Positions 36,895-46,707 of a stretch of DNA of 64,000 nucleotides are shown here, piece after piece. How positions within the stretch are numbered: the first letter of the stretch is position 1; each line of letters begins with the position of its first letter. The stretch covers positions 2,294,001-2,358,000 of the forward strand of contig OZ245893.1 in assembly GCA_965229645.1 (NCBI GenBank). Direction: 5' to 3'. Under the pieces are notes generated by a model. It had not been told where the DNA came from. It did no database searches and was given only the letters and a program-made list of their open reading frames with translations. The DNA comes from CAXQZM01 sp965229645 (GTDB lineage: Bacteria; Pseudomonadota; Alphaproteobacteria; UBA7985). Both the position numbers and the translations under genes were made by a program.

Positions 36895-38652
36895 ATGCAA
36901 AAATTGGTACGATCTTTATGCGTTGGACGCGCACTCATCCTTGCGAGTTTCGCGATCTTGGTCGCCCCCACGGCCCGTGCCTGCCCCGATGGCACGTTGG
37001 AGGCGGATCAAACCCTAAGCCTGCGGGGTCTTTCCAGTATTGAGTTGATTCCCGCCGTGCCAGGCGGGGAATTCCAGCTTGAGACCTGTTTGAACCTTAG
37101 CGAAGATACGTTCGGTTCGGTCAGCGCCGCGCCATCGCTGGCCTTGGATGTGGGTGAGCAGTTTGACGGCTGGTTTCTCGCCGGCGCGCGCAGCAACTGC
37201 GATACCAATTTGCTGGTGCAAAAACCCGACGGAGACTTTGTTTTCGACGATGACAGTGGCAGCTCGCGCCAACCGATGTTGCCCCTTGACGGTAGCCCAG
37301 GTCGGTATCGGATTTGGCTGGGCCAATACGGCTCAGACGCGCAGTGTTCGGCCTCAATTTCCCTAACTCCTGCCGCGTCACGGTGTCCCGACCCAGGCGA
37401 TGGTATCAGCATCCCAATCAACCTGACGCCTGAGCAGGTGGAAATCGGCATGAGCCTCGCCGCGACCGCAGGCGGACCGCTGGATTTGCAAGGATGCGAG
37501 ATCGTGGCGGAGGCGCTGGGGCTTGAGGTGTTTGGGTTTGTGGCCGCCCAGCCCCAGTTCAGCTTTCAGGTTGCCGACCTCGGTGATGTTGCCCTCAACC
37601 TCCAGGTGCCTGGGCTGTGCGATACGGCTGTGCTGGTGCAGGATCAGGCGGGAAACTGGTACTTCGACGACGATTCTTACGGCGACTTTGCCCCGCGCCT
37701 GACCTTACCTTCGGCGGGGATCACCGTATTCGACGTTTGGATCAGCGTGTACAACAACGAAGCGTGCGAGGTTGACCTGCAAGTCGGGCAAGCGGTTGTC
37801 CAAGAACCCGTCAGCGAGTTTTGCCCAGCAGTTGGTAATGCGGCGGACACAAGGCTTCTGCTCGGCGGCAACGCCGTCGAAGAGTCCTTCGACATTCTCT
37901 ACGGGAGCAGCACCGACATCCTGTCTTGCGAGGGGACCCACATGACGGCGTCACCACGCGGGTACTTTGACGCCGCGCCACAACTGAAGCTGGTGGTCGA
38001 GGACGAAGCCCCAGATTTCATCGGTCTTGAGGTCGAGGGCGGGTGCGATGGTGTCATGCTCGTTTCCACGCCCTATGGAACCTGGGGGTTCAACGATGAC
38101 CAGATCGGGATCAATCCTGGCCTCCACCTCAACTTGGTGCTGTCAGGGACTTATGCGGTCTGGGTCGGGACTTACGAAAGCGAACAAAACTGCAGCGGCC
38201 AACTCCATGTCACTACCATCGCGCCTGCGTGCCCGAGTGTCGATCTAGCGCCCAAAGAAACCCACGCCTACACGGGCGCGGACTTGATCGGCGGCCAGAC
38301 CCATGCGGTCATTGCGGGCGGCGATACCAACACGGTCGCTTGCCCGCCTGTGGGGGATCTGGCGTCCTTCGATGGCTACTTCGCGGACCGACCCGATTTC
38401 GCGTTCGACCTAAGCGAGGTAGAAAATTTGTCGCAAGTTCGCATTTTGGGCGATGCCACCTGCGATACGGTGCTGCTGGTTCAAGATGCTTCGGGCCAGT
38501 GGCACTACAATGATGATGGTGATTCGGAGAGGGGGGCTTCTCGCGTGTCAATGCCCGCCGTTTCTGGTCGTTACAGCGTCTGGATTGGGACCTACCTGGC
38601 GGACTTGTGCGAAGGCCGCGTGTCGATAGACCGTGGCTTGACGAAGGATTGA
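36895..38652 (+). CDS. Secreted protein of four tandem four-cysteine repeats
   Basis: 585 residues with a signal peptide ending near ARA (29). The mature protein is four copies of a 130-140 residue domain, each with four cysteines at matching spacing: C30/65/102/151, C164/201/242/291, C310/345/384/433, C446/483/523/572. Each domain has CDT-x-LLVQ, an acidic FDDD or NDD loop (118-120, 258-260, 400-402, 539-541) and a closing vWIGtY. The acidic loops could bind calcium. The layout suggests a periplasmic or surface beta-sandwich protein. I do not recognise the family. Confidence 0.75.
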   Translation: MQKLVRSLCVGRALILASFAILVAPTARACPDGTLEADQTLSLRGLSSIELIPAVPGGEFQLETCLNLSEDTFGSVSAAPSLALDVGEQFDGWFLAGARSNCDTNLLVQKPDGDFVFDDDSGSSRQPMLPLDGSPGRYRIWLGQYGSDAQCSASISLTPAASRCPDPGDGISIPINLTPEQVEIGMSLAATAGGPLDLQGCEIVAEALGLEVFGFVAAQPQFSFQVADLGDVALNLQVPGLCDTAVLVQDQAGNWYFDDDSYGDFAPRLTLPSAGITVFDVWISVYNNEACEVDLQVGQAVVQEPVSEFCPAVGNAADTRLLLGGNAVEESFDILYGSSTDILSCEGTHMTASPRGYFDAAPQLKLVVEDEAPDFIGLEVEGGCDGVMLVSTPYGTWGFNDDQIGINPGLHLNLVLSGTYAVWVGTYESEQNCSGQLHVTTIAPACPSVDLAPKETHAYTGADLIGGQTHAVIAGGDTNTVACPPVGDLASFDGYFADRPDFAFDLSEVENLSQVRILGDATCDTVLLVQDASGQWHYNDDGDSERGASRVSMPAVSGRYSVWIGTYLADLCEGRVSIDRGLTKD

Positions 38653-38734
38653 ATCGGCTCGGTGCCCCTTGGCAAGATCTTTTTTTGGGGGCGTTCAGCG
38701 GCCTCGACGTCTGGTTCAGGCGGCGGGGTCCCTC

Positions 38735-38863
38735 GCCGCTGGTATAAGGGCCGCGACTGCGGCCCCCGTAGCGGCCCCGATAATGGCGCGAAAGCGCCTC
38801 GGGGTATAAGCGAAGGCCCCGTCGGAGGCGAAACGCGAAGCGTTTCTGCCGTGAGACATAAAT
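38735..38863 (+). repeat. Dispersed palindromic element, copy 5 (both ends trimmed)
   Basis: Starts with the inner half of the 5' hairpin (CGCCGCTGGTAT), contains the short-form core, and stops after GTGAGACATAAA, the same place as copy 3. It ends 16 bp before the nth start codon and leaves no visible ribosome site for nth. The rest of the 38653-38878 gap shows nothing else I can support. Confidence 0.88.
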
Positions 38864-38878
38864 TAGCGGCTTAATCTC

Positions 38879-39523
38879 ATGCCGCCCACCCTGCTCTCCG
38901 CTCGCGACATCACCCAAGTGTTCGAACGCCTGCAGGCGATCAACCCCAACCCGAAGGGCGAGCTGAACTATACCAATGCCTACCAGTTGCTGCTCGCCGT
39001 CGCCCTTTCGGCTCAGGCGACCGACGTGTCGGTCAATCGGGCCACCGAGGCGCTGTTCAAGATCGTCAAAACCCCCCAGGATTTGCTCGACCTGGGCCTT
39101 GAGGGGCTGGTCGCCCATATTCGCACCATCGGCCTGTTCAATACCAAAGCCAAGAATGCGCTCGCGGCCGCGCGCCTGCTGATCGATCGCCACGGCGGCC
39201 AGGTGCCCGAGGATCGGCAGGCTTTGCAGGCCTTGCCAGGGGTGGGCCGCAAGACCGCCAATGTGGTCTTGCAGATGTTCTTTGGCCACGCCACCATCGC
39301 CGTCGATACCCATGTGTTTCGGGTGTCGAACCGCCTAGGCTTGGCGCCAGGAAAGACCGTTGACCAAGTCGAGGCAGGCCTCATGCGGCGGGTGCCCAAG
39401 CCTTTCCAATACCAGGCCCACCACTGGCTGATCCTCTTGGGCCGCTACACGTGCCTGGCCCGTAAACCCCAGTGCCCCAGATGCGTCCTGTGTGACCTCT
39501 GTCTTTTTCCAGACAAGGCTTGA
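38879..39523 (+). CDS. nth: Endonuclease III
   Basis: Base-excision-repair glycosylase/AP lyase for oxidised pyrimidines. The helix-hairpin-helix LPGVGRKTANV carries catalytic Lys125; Asp143 lies in VDTHVFRVSNR. The [4Fe-4S] cluster ligands are C192, C199, C202 and C208 (C-x6-C-x2-C-x5-C). 214 residues. No Shine-Dalgarno is visible because repeat copy 5 lies immediately upstream; a leaderless transcript is possible. Confidence 0.95.
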   Translation: MPPTLLSARDITQVFERLQAINPNPKGELNYTNAYQLLLAVALSAQATDVSVNRATEALFKIVKTPQDLLDLGLEGLVAHIRTIGLFNTKAKNALAAARLLIDRHGGQVPEDRQALQALPGVGRKTANVVLQMFFGHATIAVDTHVFRVSNRLGLAPGKTVDQVEAGLMRRVPKPFQYQAHHWLILLGRYTCLARKPQCPRCVLCDLCLFPDKA

Positions 39524-39554
39524 TTTTGCCAGGCGGCCAAGGGAAGAACGCGCC

Positions 39555-41054
39555 ATGAAGTCATGGATTTTGGCCTCCGTGCTATTCTGGGCGCTGCCCG
39601 CTTCGGCGCAGGCCCCTGTGTCAGCCTGGCGGGACGTCCCTTTGCCCGAGGCCGCGCCCGCCTGCCAAACCTTGCCGAGCTTTACGGCCCTTCTGGCCCC
39701 GTACTACACCGCCCTGCGCGCTGACGATCAGGACGCGATCAATCGCCAGGCCTTGCGCGATCTCTCGGCGCTGGCCGTGCGCCATGGTCAAGTCAATCAA
39801 GCCGCGCGCCTCTACGCCGACCATGTCCGTCACAACGGCGGCCGCGCGGCCAGTACCGCCGTGACCAAAGCGCTGGTCAACACCTATCTTGACGCCGATC
39901 GACGCGATGCGTTGATCGCGCTGCTCTTTGCCCCGCTGGGCCTCGACGGGCGGGCCTTGGCTGAGCTCAAATTTATGATCGCCTTTGGGTTGGCCGAGCG
40001 GGGCCAGGCCTGGATTGTCTACGATTTGCAAAATCGCAACCCTGGCTTGATGGACGACATAGATCTCGACCTAGCCCTCTATTTTGGTGCCTTGCGGGCG
40101 CAAAATCCCATTTTGATCGACCGCCTTGCGGCCCTGGTCGCCTTGAGCGAACTGCAAGCCTACGATGCGGGCTTGCGCGCCGACTTGCGGGCCTTTTTTG
40201 ATTACGCCGCGCTGCCGCAGGCTCGTCGCAACCGCGCCATTGCGGCCTTTGCTTACGCCCTGACCCTCCATCCGACGAGTCCGCCCTTTGACCAGTTGGT
40301 CTTGCCTTTAACCGAGGCGTCGACGCCCGCCCTGATCGCCAACATCTTCGCCCGCATGGGGCGCCCGAATTGGGCGGTACAAACCCTCGCTGCGGCCAAT
40401 ACGATTCCCCAGTTCGCGGGCCGCGCCATGGGCGATGCTTCCTTGGTTGATGAGTTGGTTCGACTGGCGGCAGACGTGACCCTGATCGACCTTTACGAAC
40501 AGTCCTACGTGCGCCCCAGCGCCGCCTTAGCCGTTTCCCTTGCCCGGTCTGGACGCTACGCCCAGGCGCAGGAAGTTCTGGAACGGTTGGACGCGAACGA
40601 CATCAGGCCCGTCAATCCCCTGCTTGCCCTGGCCCTGATCGCCAACGGTCACGGTTCCAACCCCCCTGAGGCGTGGCAGATGGACGGGGACCGCATGGAA
40701 CAGCTCGCGAACTTGACCCAGTTTGAGCCTGCTTTCATGGGAGACGACGCAGTGTTCTCGACCTTTTTGCGTCAAGTCGATCGAAGCGCGCACCTCAGCC
40801 GGGACCAAATCGATACCTCCCTAAACTTGCTCACCTACATGTTGGAGCGCGAGGGGCGTTACGACCGCGCGGCGGACGTTCTGGTGCGCATTCAATCGCC
40901 CGACTTGCGGTTGCGCGCCGCCAACTCTCTGGCGCAGGCCATTTCGCATCGTTGCTACGGGGGGCTCGAAACCTTGAGCCCCTTTTATCCCTTCACCTTG
41001 GGCGATGCCGACCTCGATGGGCACTATCGACACCGGACCCTGAGGGTGTTTTAG
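39555..41054 (+). CDS. Secreted alpha-helical (TPR-like) protein, function unknown
   Basis: 499 residues. MKSWILASVLFWALPASAQA is a clean signal peptide with cleavage after ASA. The mature protein is almost entirely A/L-rich helices with TPR-like pairs such as LAVSLARSGRYAQAQEVLERL and LLTYMLEREGRYDRAADVLVRI. I start it at ATG 39555 (GGAAG upstream) so that the signal peptide is N-terminal. It probably forms an operon with the next two genes. Not recognised. Confidence 0.75.
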   Translation: MKSWILASVLFWALPASAQAPVSAWRDVPLPEAAPACQTLPSFTALLAPYYTALRADDQDAINRQALRDLSALAVRHGQVNQAARLYADHVRHNGGRAASTAVTKALVNTYLDADRRDALIALLFAPLGLDGRALAELKFMIAFGLAERGQAWIVYDLQNRNPGLMDDIDLDLALYFGALRAQNPILIDRLAALVALSELQAYDAGLRADLRAFFDYAALPQARRNRAIAAFAYALTLHPTSPPFDQLVLPLTEASTPALIANIFARMGRPNWAVQTLAAANTIPQFAGRAMGDASLVDELVRLAADVTLIDLYEQSYVRPSAALAVSLARSGRYAQAQEVLERLDANDIRPVNPLLALALIANGHGSNPPEAWQMDGDRMEQLANLTQFEPAFMGDDAVFSTFLRQVDRSAHLSRDQIDTSLNLLTYMLEREGRYDRAADVLVRIQSPDLRLRAANSLAQAISHRCYGGLETLSPFYPFTLGDADLDGHYRHRTLRVF

Positions 41055-41057
41055 ATC

Positions 41058-42224
41058 TTGACAGAAACGCCGACCCTGCACCTGGCCCCCGCCATTTCGG
41101 CCATCGGCGCCGCCGCCTGGGATGCTTGCGCGGGGGGGCGGGACCCGTTCACGTCCTATGCGTTTCTTTCAGCCCTGGAGGAATCGGGCTGCGCCAGCCC
41201 CGAAACGGGCTGGCAGCCAGCGCATTTGCATCTTAAGCAGGGCGGCGCCATCGTCGGCGTTGTTCCTGCTTATCTCAAGTCGCACTCCTACGGTGAGTAC
41301 GTTTTTGATCACGGCTGGGCCGACGCTTTTGAGCGCGCGGGCGGGCGCTACTACCCCAAGCTGCAAGCCTCGGTGCCCTTTTCCCCCGTCAATGGGCCCA
41401 GGTTGCTCGCCGCCGATCCAGCGCACCAACGCCTGCTGGCTCGGGGCCTTCAGGCCGCAGCAACCCAGGCGCAGGCCAGCAGCGCCCATGTGACGTTTCA
41501 GACGCAGGCCGAGGCGCATCTCTTGGCCGACGCTGGATTTCTGACGCGGCGGGGCTTGCAATTCCACTTCCATAACCCAGGCTATGAGAACTTCGAGGCC
41601 TTTCTTGCCGCCCTCAGCGCGCGCAAACGCAAAAATATCAAAAAGGAACGCGCCGCCGCCAGGGCCAGCGGCCTCAAGTTCAGGACCTTGATGGGCGATG
41701 ATCTCAAGACCCATCACTTCGATGCCTTCTTTGCCTTTTATCAGGATACATCGGCGCGCAAGTGGGGGCAGGCTTACCTCAATCGGGAGTTCTTTGATGT
41801 GCTGCAGCAGCGGTTGGCCGACCGTCTTGTCCTGATGCTCGCTTACGACGGGTCGCGCCCGGTGGCGGGGGCGCTCAACTTGCGCTCCGACACCACGCTC
41901 TTTGGCCGCAATTGGGGGTGCGTGCAGGACCATAAGTTTCTGCACTTTGAGCTGTGCTACTACCAAGCGATCGATTTTGCCCTGGCCCACGGCCTTGAGC
42001 GGGTGGAGGCGGGCGCGCAAGGGGGCCATAAAATCAGCCGCGGGTACGAACCCTGCCTGACCTATTCCAGCCACTACGTGGCCCATCCCGAATTTCGCGA
42101 CGCCGTTGCCCAATTCCTGCAAGAAGAAACCCGTCAGATGACGGTTGAAGCCGACTACATAGGGGCGAAGATGACGCCCTATCGCCAAAACCAGGAGGTC
42201 CCTGCCGGTTGCGACCGTCCATGA
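41058..42224 (+). CDS. GNAT-fold FemAB-like protein (DUF482/COG3146 family)
   Basis: 388 residues. The segments DPFTSYAFLSALEESGC, FLAALSARKRKNIKKERAAA and ARKWGQAYLNREFFD, and the ending FELCYYQAIDFALAHGLERVEAGAQGGHKISRGY, are the family's hallmarks. The family is predicted to be an acyl- or aminoacyl-transferase related to FemAB, often annotated as 'peptidoglycan biosynthesis', without firm biochemical proof. It begins with TTG 3 bp after the preceding stop, consistent with cotranscription. Confidence 0.82.
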   Translation: MTETPTLHLAPAISAIGAAAWDACAGGRDPFTSYAFLSALEESGCASPETGWQPAHLHLKQGGAIVGVVPAYLKSHSYGEYVFDHGWADAFERAGGRYYPKLQASVPFSPVNGPRLLAADPAHQRLLARGLQAAATQAQASSAHVTFQTQAEAHLLADAGFLTRRGLQFHFHNPGYENFEAFLAALSARKRKNIKKERAAARASGLKFRTLMGDDLKTHHFDAFFAFYQDTSARKWGQAYLNREFFDVLQQRLADRLVLMLAYDGSRPVAGALNLRSDTTLFGRNWGCVQDHKFLHFELCYYQAIDFALAHGLERVEAGAQGGHKISRGYEPCLTYSSHYVAHPEFRDAVAQFLQEETRQMTVEADYIGAKMTPYRQNQEVPAGCDRP

Positions 42225-42288
42225 CCGCGCTAAATTCCGATCACCCCTTGCCCCCAAAGTTCTGATAAACCGATTTTTAGGAGACTCC

Positions 42289-43158
42289 ATGCGACATCTT
42301 TTCAGACTCTTCATTGCCCTTGCGTTCACCGCCCTTGCTGTCATCCCCAGGCCCCTAAGCGCCCAAAGCGACGGAGGCGCGGCCCCTGGAGGGCCGGCTT
42401 TGCCGCAACCTGACGCCATTGCTTTCACGCTCAACGGCGAAGACTACAGCTTTTCGTACCTGATGGAGTTTGCCGCCTTGCGGGTCAGCGACCCCGCCGG
42501 CATCGACATTATTGCCGCCTACCCCACGCTGACCAACATCGCGGCCGAACAAGAACTGGCGGCGGCGGCGGCCATGGCGCTCAGCATCGATGAAGATCCT
42601 GCGGTGCAGCAGTCGCTGCGGGTTCTGACCAATGCCTTGCTGGCCGACGCTTATATCAATCAGCAACTGACGCTGCGCACAACCGACGAACGGCTCGAAG
42701 CCGCCTACGACACCTACCTAGCTGACTTCGTCGGCGCGCCGCAGCTCACCGCCCGGCACATTTTGCTGGCAACAGCGGCGGAGGCCGAGGCCGCGATCAC
42801 GCGTCTGAACGCGGGCGAGGACTTTGCCAGCTTAGCGCAGGAGCTGTCCATCGGTCCTTCGGGTCCCAATGGCGGCAGCTTGGGGACCTTTGGTCGAGGC
42901 CAAATGGTTAAGTCCTTTGAGGACGCCGCCTTTGCCCTTGTCCCTGGGACCTACAGCCCGCAACCCGTAGAAACGGAATTTGGTTTCCATGTCATTTACT
43001 TGGACGCCGTGTTGGAATCCGAACCCGCAAGCTACGAAGACCTCCTTCCCGAGTTGTTCTGGCGCCTAGAGGAAGAGATTCGCGCGGAAGTCAGTGAGGA
43101 ACTGCGGGCAGGGTCCGAACTTGTGGTCAACTCGTTCGACGCCTTGCCCAAGCAGTAG
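42289..43158 (+). CDS. Parvulin-type peptidyl-prolyl cis-trans isomerase
   Basis: 289 residues with a signal peptide (cleavage near LSA-QS, residue 25). An N-terminal helical SurA/PpiC-like arm precedes the parvulin domain at about 155-243: ARHILLATAAEAEAA, then SIGPSGPNGGSLGTFGRGQMV and FGFHVIYLD. It acts as a folding catalyst for exported proteins. AGGAG precedes ATG 42289. Confidence 0.9.
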   Translation: MRHLFRLFIALAFTALAVIPRPLSAQSDGGAAPGGPALPQPDAIAFTLNGEDYSFSYLMEFAALRVSDPAGIDIIAAYPTLTNIAAEQELAAAAAMALSIDEDPAVQQSLRVLTNALLADAYINQQLTLRTTDERLEAAYDTYLADFVGAPQLTARHILLATAAEAEAAITRLNAGEDFASLAQELSIGPSGPNGGSLGTFGRGQMVKSFEDAAFALVPGTYSPQPVETEFGFHVIYLDAVLESEPASYEDLLPELFWRLEEEIRAEVSEELRAGSELVVNSFDALPKQ

Positions 43159-43215
43159 CATCCAAAAGCTGGATCCTGCGACTTCGCTTCGCTACGCGCT
43201 GGATGACATCAAGTG

Positions 43216-43412
43216 ATACCAGCGGCGGTTGAAAATGACTCAAATGATCGCTGGTATAAGGGCCGCGACTGCGGCCCCCGTAGCGGCCCCGAGAATAGCG
43301 GACACGCGCCTCGGGGTATAAGCGAAGGCCCCGTCGGAGGCGAAACGCGAAGCGTTTCTGCCGTGAGACACAAAACGGCGAAAAAAGTGTCAACTTTTTT
43401 CGCCGTTGGTAT
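43216..43412 (+). repeat. Dispersed palindromic element, copy 6 (197-bp short form)
   Basis: Complete copy, same length as copy 2. Its A/T hairpin is GGCGAAAAAAGT with ACTTTTTTCGCC, a compensated C/G swap on both arms relative to copy 2. It ends 8 bp before the paaX stop codon. The gap 43159-43215 shows nothing else clear. Confidence 0.92.
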
Positions 43413-43420
43413 GAGAGGCT

Positions 43421-44203
43421 TCACCCCTCAGCGCCGAGCGCAGCAAGGTCGGCTTCCAGGGCCGCGAGATCGCAAGGACCGAGGAGGTCCAGCAAGGCGA
43501 GGGCCTGGTCTCGACACGCGGACCAAGCACCTTGGTCGGGGAACAGAAAATCTGGCAAGGCGGGGCGCTTGAGGATCAGGCGGCGCCATTCGTGGACGAT
43601 CAGGGTGCGGATCAGGGCGCGCTCGCTTAAGGTGAGGTCGCTGGAGGCGTCCGCCAGCAAAGATCGGATCCTTTGCAAGCGGGCCAGCAGCGCCGTGGCT
43701 TGACGGGTCAAGTCCTGCGGGCACACCTTGTCCATGAGCCAAGCGGGCAGGCTTTGCGACGGATGCAGGGGCAGGGCCAAAGTGTCAGCACCCTGCGGGG
43801 GGGAGGCACCGAGGCTCATGTGCGCGGTAAGGGGGTATGTGCTTTCGGTTGCACCCGCAGGATGGACGATTAACCAGGCTTCAGGGGCCTGGTTGGTGGC
43901 GGCGTAAATTCGGCCGCTAGCCTCGGCGGCTTGCTGACGTCCTGCGGGCGAGAGGGCGTAGAAACTGCGGCGCCCCTCTTTGCGTCGCAGCAACCAGCCG
44001 TCTTTGCACAAGCGATGGATCGCGACCCGTTGCGACCCGCGCTTGGCCCCGACGCCTTCGCATAGGTGGGCGAGGGCGCGGCTGCTGACCCACTGCCCTT
44101 CTGCCTGCGCCAGGTCACCGAAGATGGTGATCAGATAGGACCAGAGTCGAAGGCTGGTGCCGTCGGTCAGGGTTGCAAGGGCCTGGGAGGCTCGGCAAGG
44201 CAT
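43421..44203 (-). CDS. paaX: Phenylacetic acid degradation repressor PaaX
   Basis: GntR-like transcriptional repressor of paa genes that is released by phenylacetyl-CoA. 260 residues: SLRLWSYLITIFGDLA is the PaaX N-terminal signature, followed by a winged helix with SQRVAIHRLCKDGWLLRRKEGRRSFYALSPAG. The C-terminal domain ends with the HEWRRLILKRPALPDFLFP motif. It lies just downstream of paaZ on the same strand. Confidence 0.93.
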   Translation of the reverse strand: MPCRASQALATLTDGTSLRLWSYLITIFGDLAQAEGQWVSSRALAHLCEGVGAKRGSQRVAIHRLCKDGWLLRRKEGRRSFYALSPAGRQQAAEASGRIYAATNQAPEAWLIVHPAGATESTYPLTAHMSLGASPPQGADTLALPLHPSQSLPAWLMDKVCPQDLTRQATALLARLQRIRSLLADASSDLTLSERALIRTLIVHEWRRLILKRPALPDFLFPDQGAWSACRDQALALLDLLGPCDLAALEADLAALGAEG

Positions 44204-44232
44204 GGTACCTTGTCTAGCCCGCCGCCGCCTCC

Positions 44233-46266
44233 TTAGCCATAGGCATTCATGGTTAGCAGTTCATACTCCGCCACGGGGTCCTGATCTTGGTTGAGGAGTC
44301 GCACGTGCCAGCGTACTTCGCCGTAAGTCTCGTTGCGCGGGGTCTTTTGCTTGACGCTCAAGTGCACGCAGATGCTGTCGCCAGGTTCGACGGGCTTTAG
44401 AAAGCGCAAGCGATCCAGACCCGTATTGGCCAGGACGGGGCCCTCTGCGGGCTCAACAAATAGGCCGGCGGCAAAGCTAAGCAGCAAATACCCGTGGGCG
44501 ACCCGCCCTGGGAAGAATGGATTCCGCTCTGCGGCATCGGCGTCCATGTGGGCATAGAACCGATCCCCCGTGAAATCGGCGAAGTGTTCGATGTCGTCCA
44601 GGGTGACAAGTCGCGTGGGGGAGATCAGAGTCTCACCGATTTTGAGGTCGTGGAAATTCCGTGTGAAGGGGTGCGCGGGTCCTGCGGGCGCGGGGGCCCC
44701 TGGTACCCACTTCTGCCCAATGGCGCTCAGGACTTGGGGGCTGCCCTGAACGGCCGTGCGTTGCATAAAGTGTTTGACGCCGCGCACGCCGCCCATTTCC
44801 TCCCCCCCGCCCGCGCGCCCTGGGCCGCCGTGGATCATGTGCGGCAAGGGCGCGCCGTGCCCCGTGGATTCGGCCATGGATGTGCGGTCGTTGAAGTATA
44901 GTCGTCCGTGGTAGGCGGCGCTGGCGGCGCAGACCTCTTGGGCCACCTGGGGGTCGTGGGTGATGATGGAGGCGACGAGGGACCCCTGGCCCTTGTTCAG
45001 GAGCTGGGTTGCTTGGCCCAAATCCTCATAACCCATGAGGGTGGCGACGGGGCCGAAGGCTTCGATTTGGTGCACCCGCGTGGCGGTCATGGGATCGTCG
45101 CAGTAAAAGACCAGCGGTGCCATGAAGGCACCGCCCTGGGCCTCGGGGCCCTCGGGAACCAAGCCCGCAAAGCTGCCGATCACCAGGTCGGCCTCGGTAG
45201 CCAGGGCCTTGGATTTGGCCAGCACATCGGCCCGCTGGGCCGTCGAGACCAGCGCGCCCATGTCGATGCCCTCAAGGCGCGGGTCGCCGATGCGGGTTTG
45301 CGCCAGGGTCGCGGCTAGGGCCTCAATGACCGCTGGGACGTGCGCCTCGGGAACCAAGATGCGCCGGATCGCGGTGCACTTCTGCCCCGATTTGGCGGTC
45401 AATTCGCGCCGAACTTCACGGATGAAGAGATCAAACTCGGGCGTTCTGGGGCCTGCATCGGGGCCGAGGACGCTGGCGTTCAGGCTGTCTTGTTCGGCCA
45501 GAAATCGGACGGCGTTCTCCGCAATAGCAGGGGTAGCGCGCAGTTTTAGCGCGGTTTCCGCCGACCCGGTAAAACTGACCACGTCTTGGCAGGTCAGATG
45601 GTCGAGCAGATCGCCCGCGCTGCCCGCAATCAACTGCAAGGCGCCTGCGGGTAAGATCTGGCTCTCGATCAAGATTTTGACCGCCAGTTCGGTGATGTAG
45701 GACGTGGCGGTGGCCGGTTTGACCAGCGCGGGAACCCCCGCCAATAAGGTCGGCGCGAGCTTTTCCAGCATGCCCCAAACGGGAAAGTTGAAGGCATTGA
45801 TATGGACCGCGACCCCATGCAGGGGCATGCAGATGTGTTGGCCCTTGAAGGTACCGTTGCGCGAGAGTTCCTCCACGTCGCCGTCCAAATAGACCCGCGC
45901 GTCGGGCATTTCCCGACGCCCTTTGGACGCGAAGACGAACAGGGTCCCGATGCCGCCGTCGATGTCGATCAAGTGGTCTTTTTGCGTCGCTCCGCTCATG
46001 AACGAGAGATCATAGAGCGCTTGCTTGTGCTGCCCGAGGTGCAGCGCCAAAGCCTTGAGCATGCGCGCCCGGTCGTGGAAGGTGAGCTTGCGCAAGGCGG
46101 GGCCGCCGACCTTACGACCATAGTCGAGCGCCGCCGCCATATCCAAGTTGGCGTGGCCCGCCAGCCCCAAGGGCGCGCCCGTAACGGCGTTTTCGATTTG
46201 GCGCGCGCTGGCGTCGGGCGCGATCCACTCACCCTGCAAGTAGGATTTGACCTCAAGAAGTGCCAT
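44233..46266 (-). CDS. paaZ: Bifunctional oxepin-CoA hydrolase / semialdehyde dehydrogenase PaaZ
   Basis: Opens the oxepin-CoA ring and oxidises the resulting aldehyde in aerobic phenylacetate breakdown. 677 residues. The N-terminal NADP-dependent aldehyde dehydrogenase domain (about 1-520) has FTGSAETA and the catalytic Cys in KSGQKCTAIRR. The C-terminal MaoC hydratase domain has FTGDRFYAHMDADAA and FFPGRVAHGYLLLS with the Asp/His dyad. Divergent from paaG across repeat copy 7. Confidence 0.96.
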   Translation of the reverse strand: MALLEVKSYLQGEWIAPDASARQIENAVTGAPLGLAGHANLDMAAALDYGRKVGGPALRKLTFHDRARMLKALALHLGQHKQALYDLSFMSGATQKDHLIDIDGGIGTLFVFASKGRREMPDARVYLDGDVEELSRNGTFKGQHICMPLHGVAVHINAFNFPVWGMLEKLAPTLLAGVPALVKPATATSYITELAVKILIESQILPAGALQLIAGSAGDLLDHLTCQDVVSFTGSAETALKLRATPAIAENAVRFLAEQDSLNASVLGPDAGPRTPEFDLFIREVRRELTAKSGQKCTAIRRILVPEAHVPAVIEALAATLAQTRIGDPRLEGIDMGALVSTAQRADVLAKSKALATEADLVIGSFAGLVPEGPEAQGGAFMAPLVFYCDDPMTATRVHQIEAFGPVATLMGYEDLGQATQLLNKGQGSLVASIITHDPQVAQEVCAASAAYHGRLYFNDRTSMAESTGHGAPLPHMIHGGPGRAGGGEEMGGVRGVKHFMQRTAVQGSPQVLSAIGQKWVPGAPAPAGPAHPFTRNFHDLKIGETLISPTRLVTLDDIEHFADFTGDRFYAHMDADAAERNPFFPGRVAHGYLLLSFAAGLFVEPAEGPVLANTGLDRLRFLKPVEPGDSICVHLSVKQKTPRNETYGEVRWHVRLLNQDQDPVAEYELLTMNAYG

Positions 46267-46323
46267 GGTGACCTCCGATCGCTTCGCGGATCGTCGCGAT
46301 GCCCAGGGCCGCCGCAGTGTGTA

Positions 46324-46587
46324 ATACCAGCAGCGAATGAGAATGACTCATATGATCGCTGGTATAAGGGCCGCGACTGCGGCCCCCGTAGCGGGCTCCA
46401 AGCCCGAAGGGCGCAGGGAACGCCCGCGCTCCAAACGCGCGGCCCCGAGAATAGCGGACACGCGCCTCGGAGTATAAGCGAAGGCTCCGTCCCGCGGTCG
46501 GGCTGAGCGAGCGTAGCGAGCGAGTAGAGACCGCAACCCAAAATAGCCGAAACGCGAAGCGTTTCTGCCGCGAGACACAAAACGGCC
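46324..46587 (+). repeat. Dispersed palindromic element, copy 7 (long form, right end missing)
   Basis: Starts ATACCAGCAGCG and carries both extra hairpin blocks of the long form. It breaks off at GACACAAAACGGCC, so the A/T hairpin is lost. It lies in the divergent paaZ/paaG control region. Apart from the operator entry, I see nothing else clear in 46588-46789. Confidence 0.9.
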
Positions 46588-46707
46588 CGCCATGCTGGCG
46601 CAGAAATCCATCCCCTTGGACGGGATTGGTGGAACTCATGACAGGCCTCCGTCAAACTGCCGCTAAGCCAAGACCTATTGACCGACGTGGCGGGATTTGC
46701 AATAATA

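Noticed and set aside
41169..42434. 421-codon open frame opposite the FemAB-like gene
   Set aside because: Low-complexity antisense product; the plus-strand gene has clear family motifs.
43159..43215. Terminator or remnant after the parvulin gene
   Set aside because: GGATCC-rich short inverted pieces are present, but there is no stable stem with a T-run.
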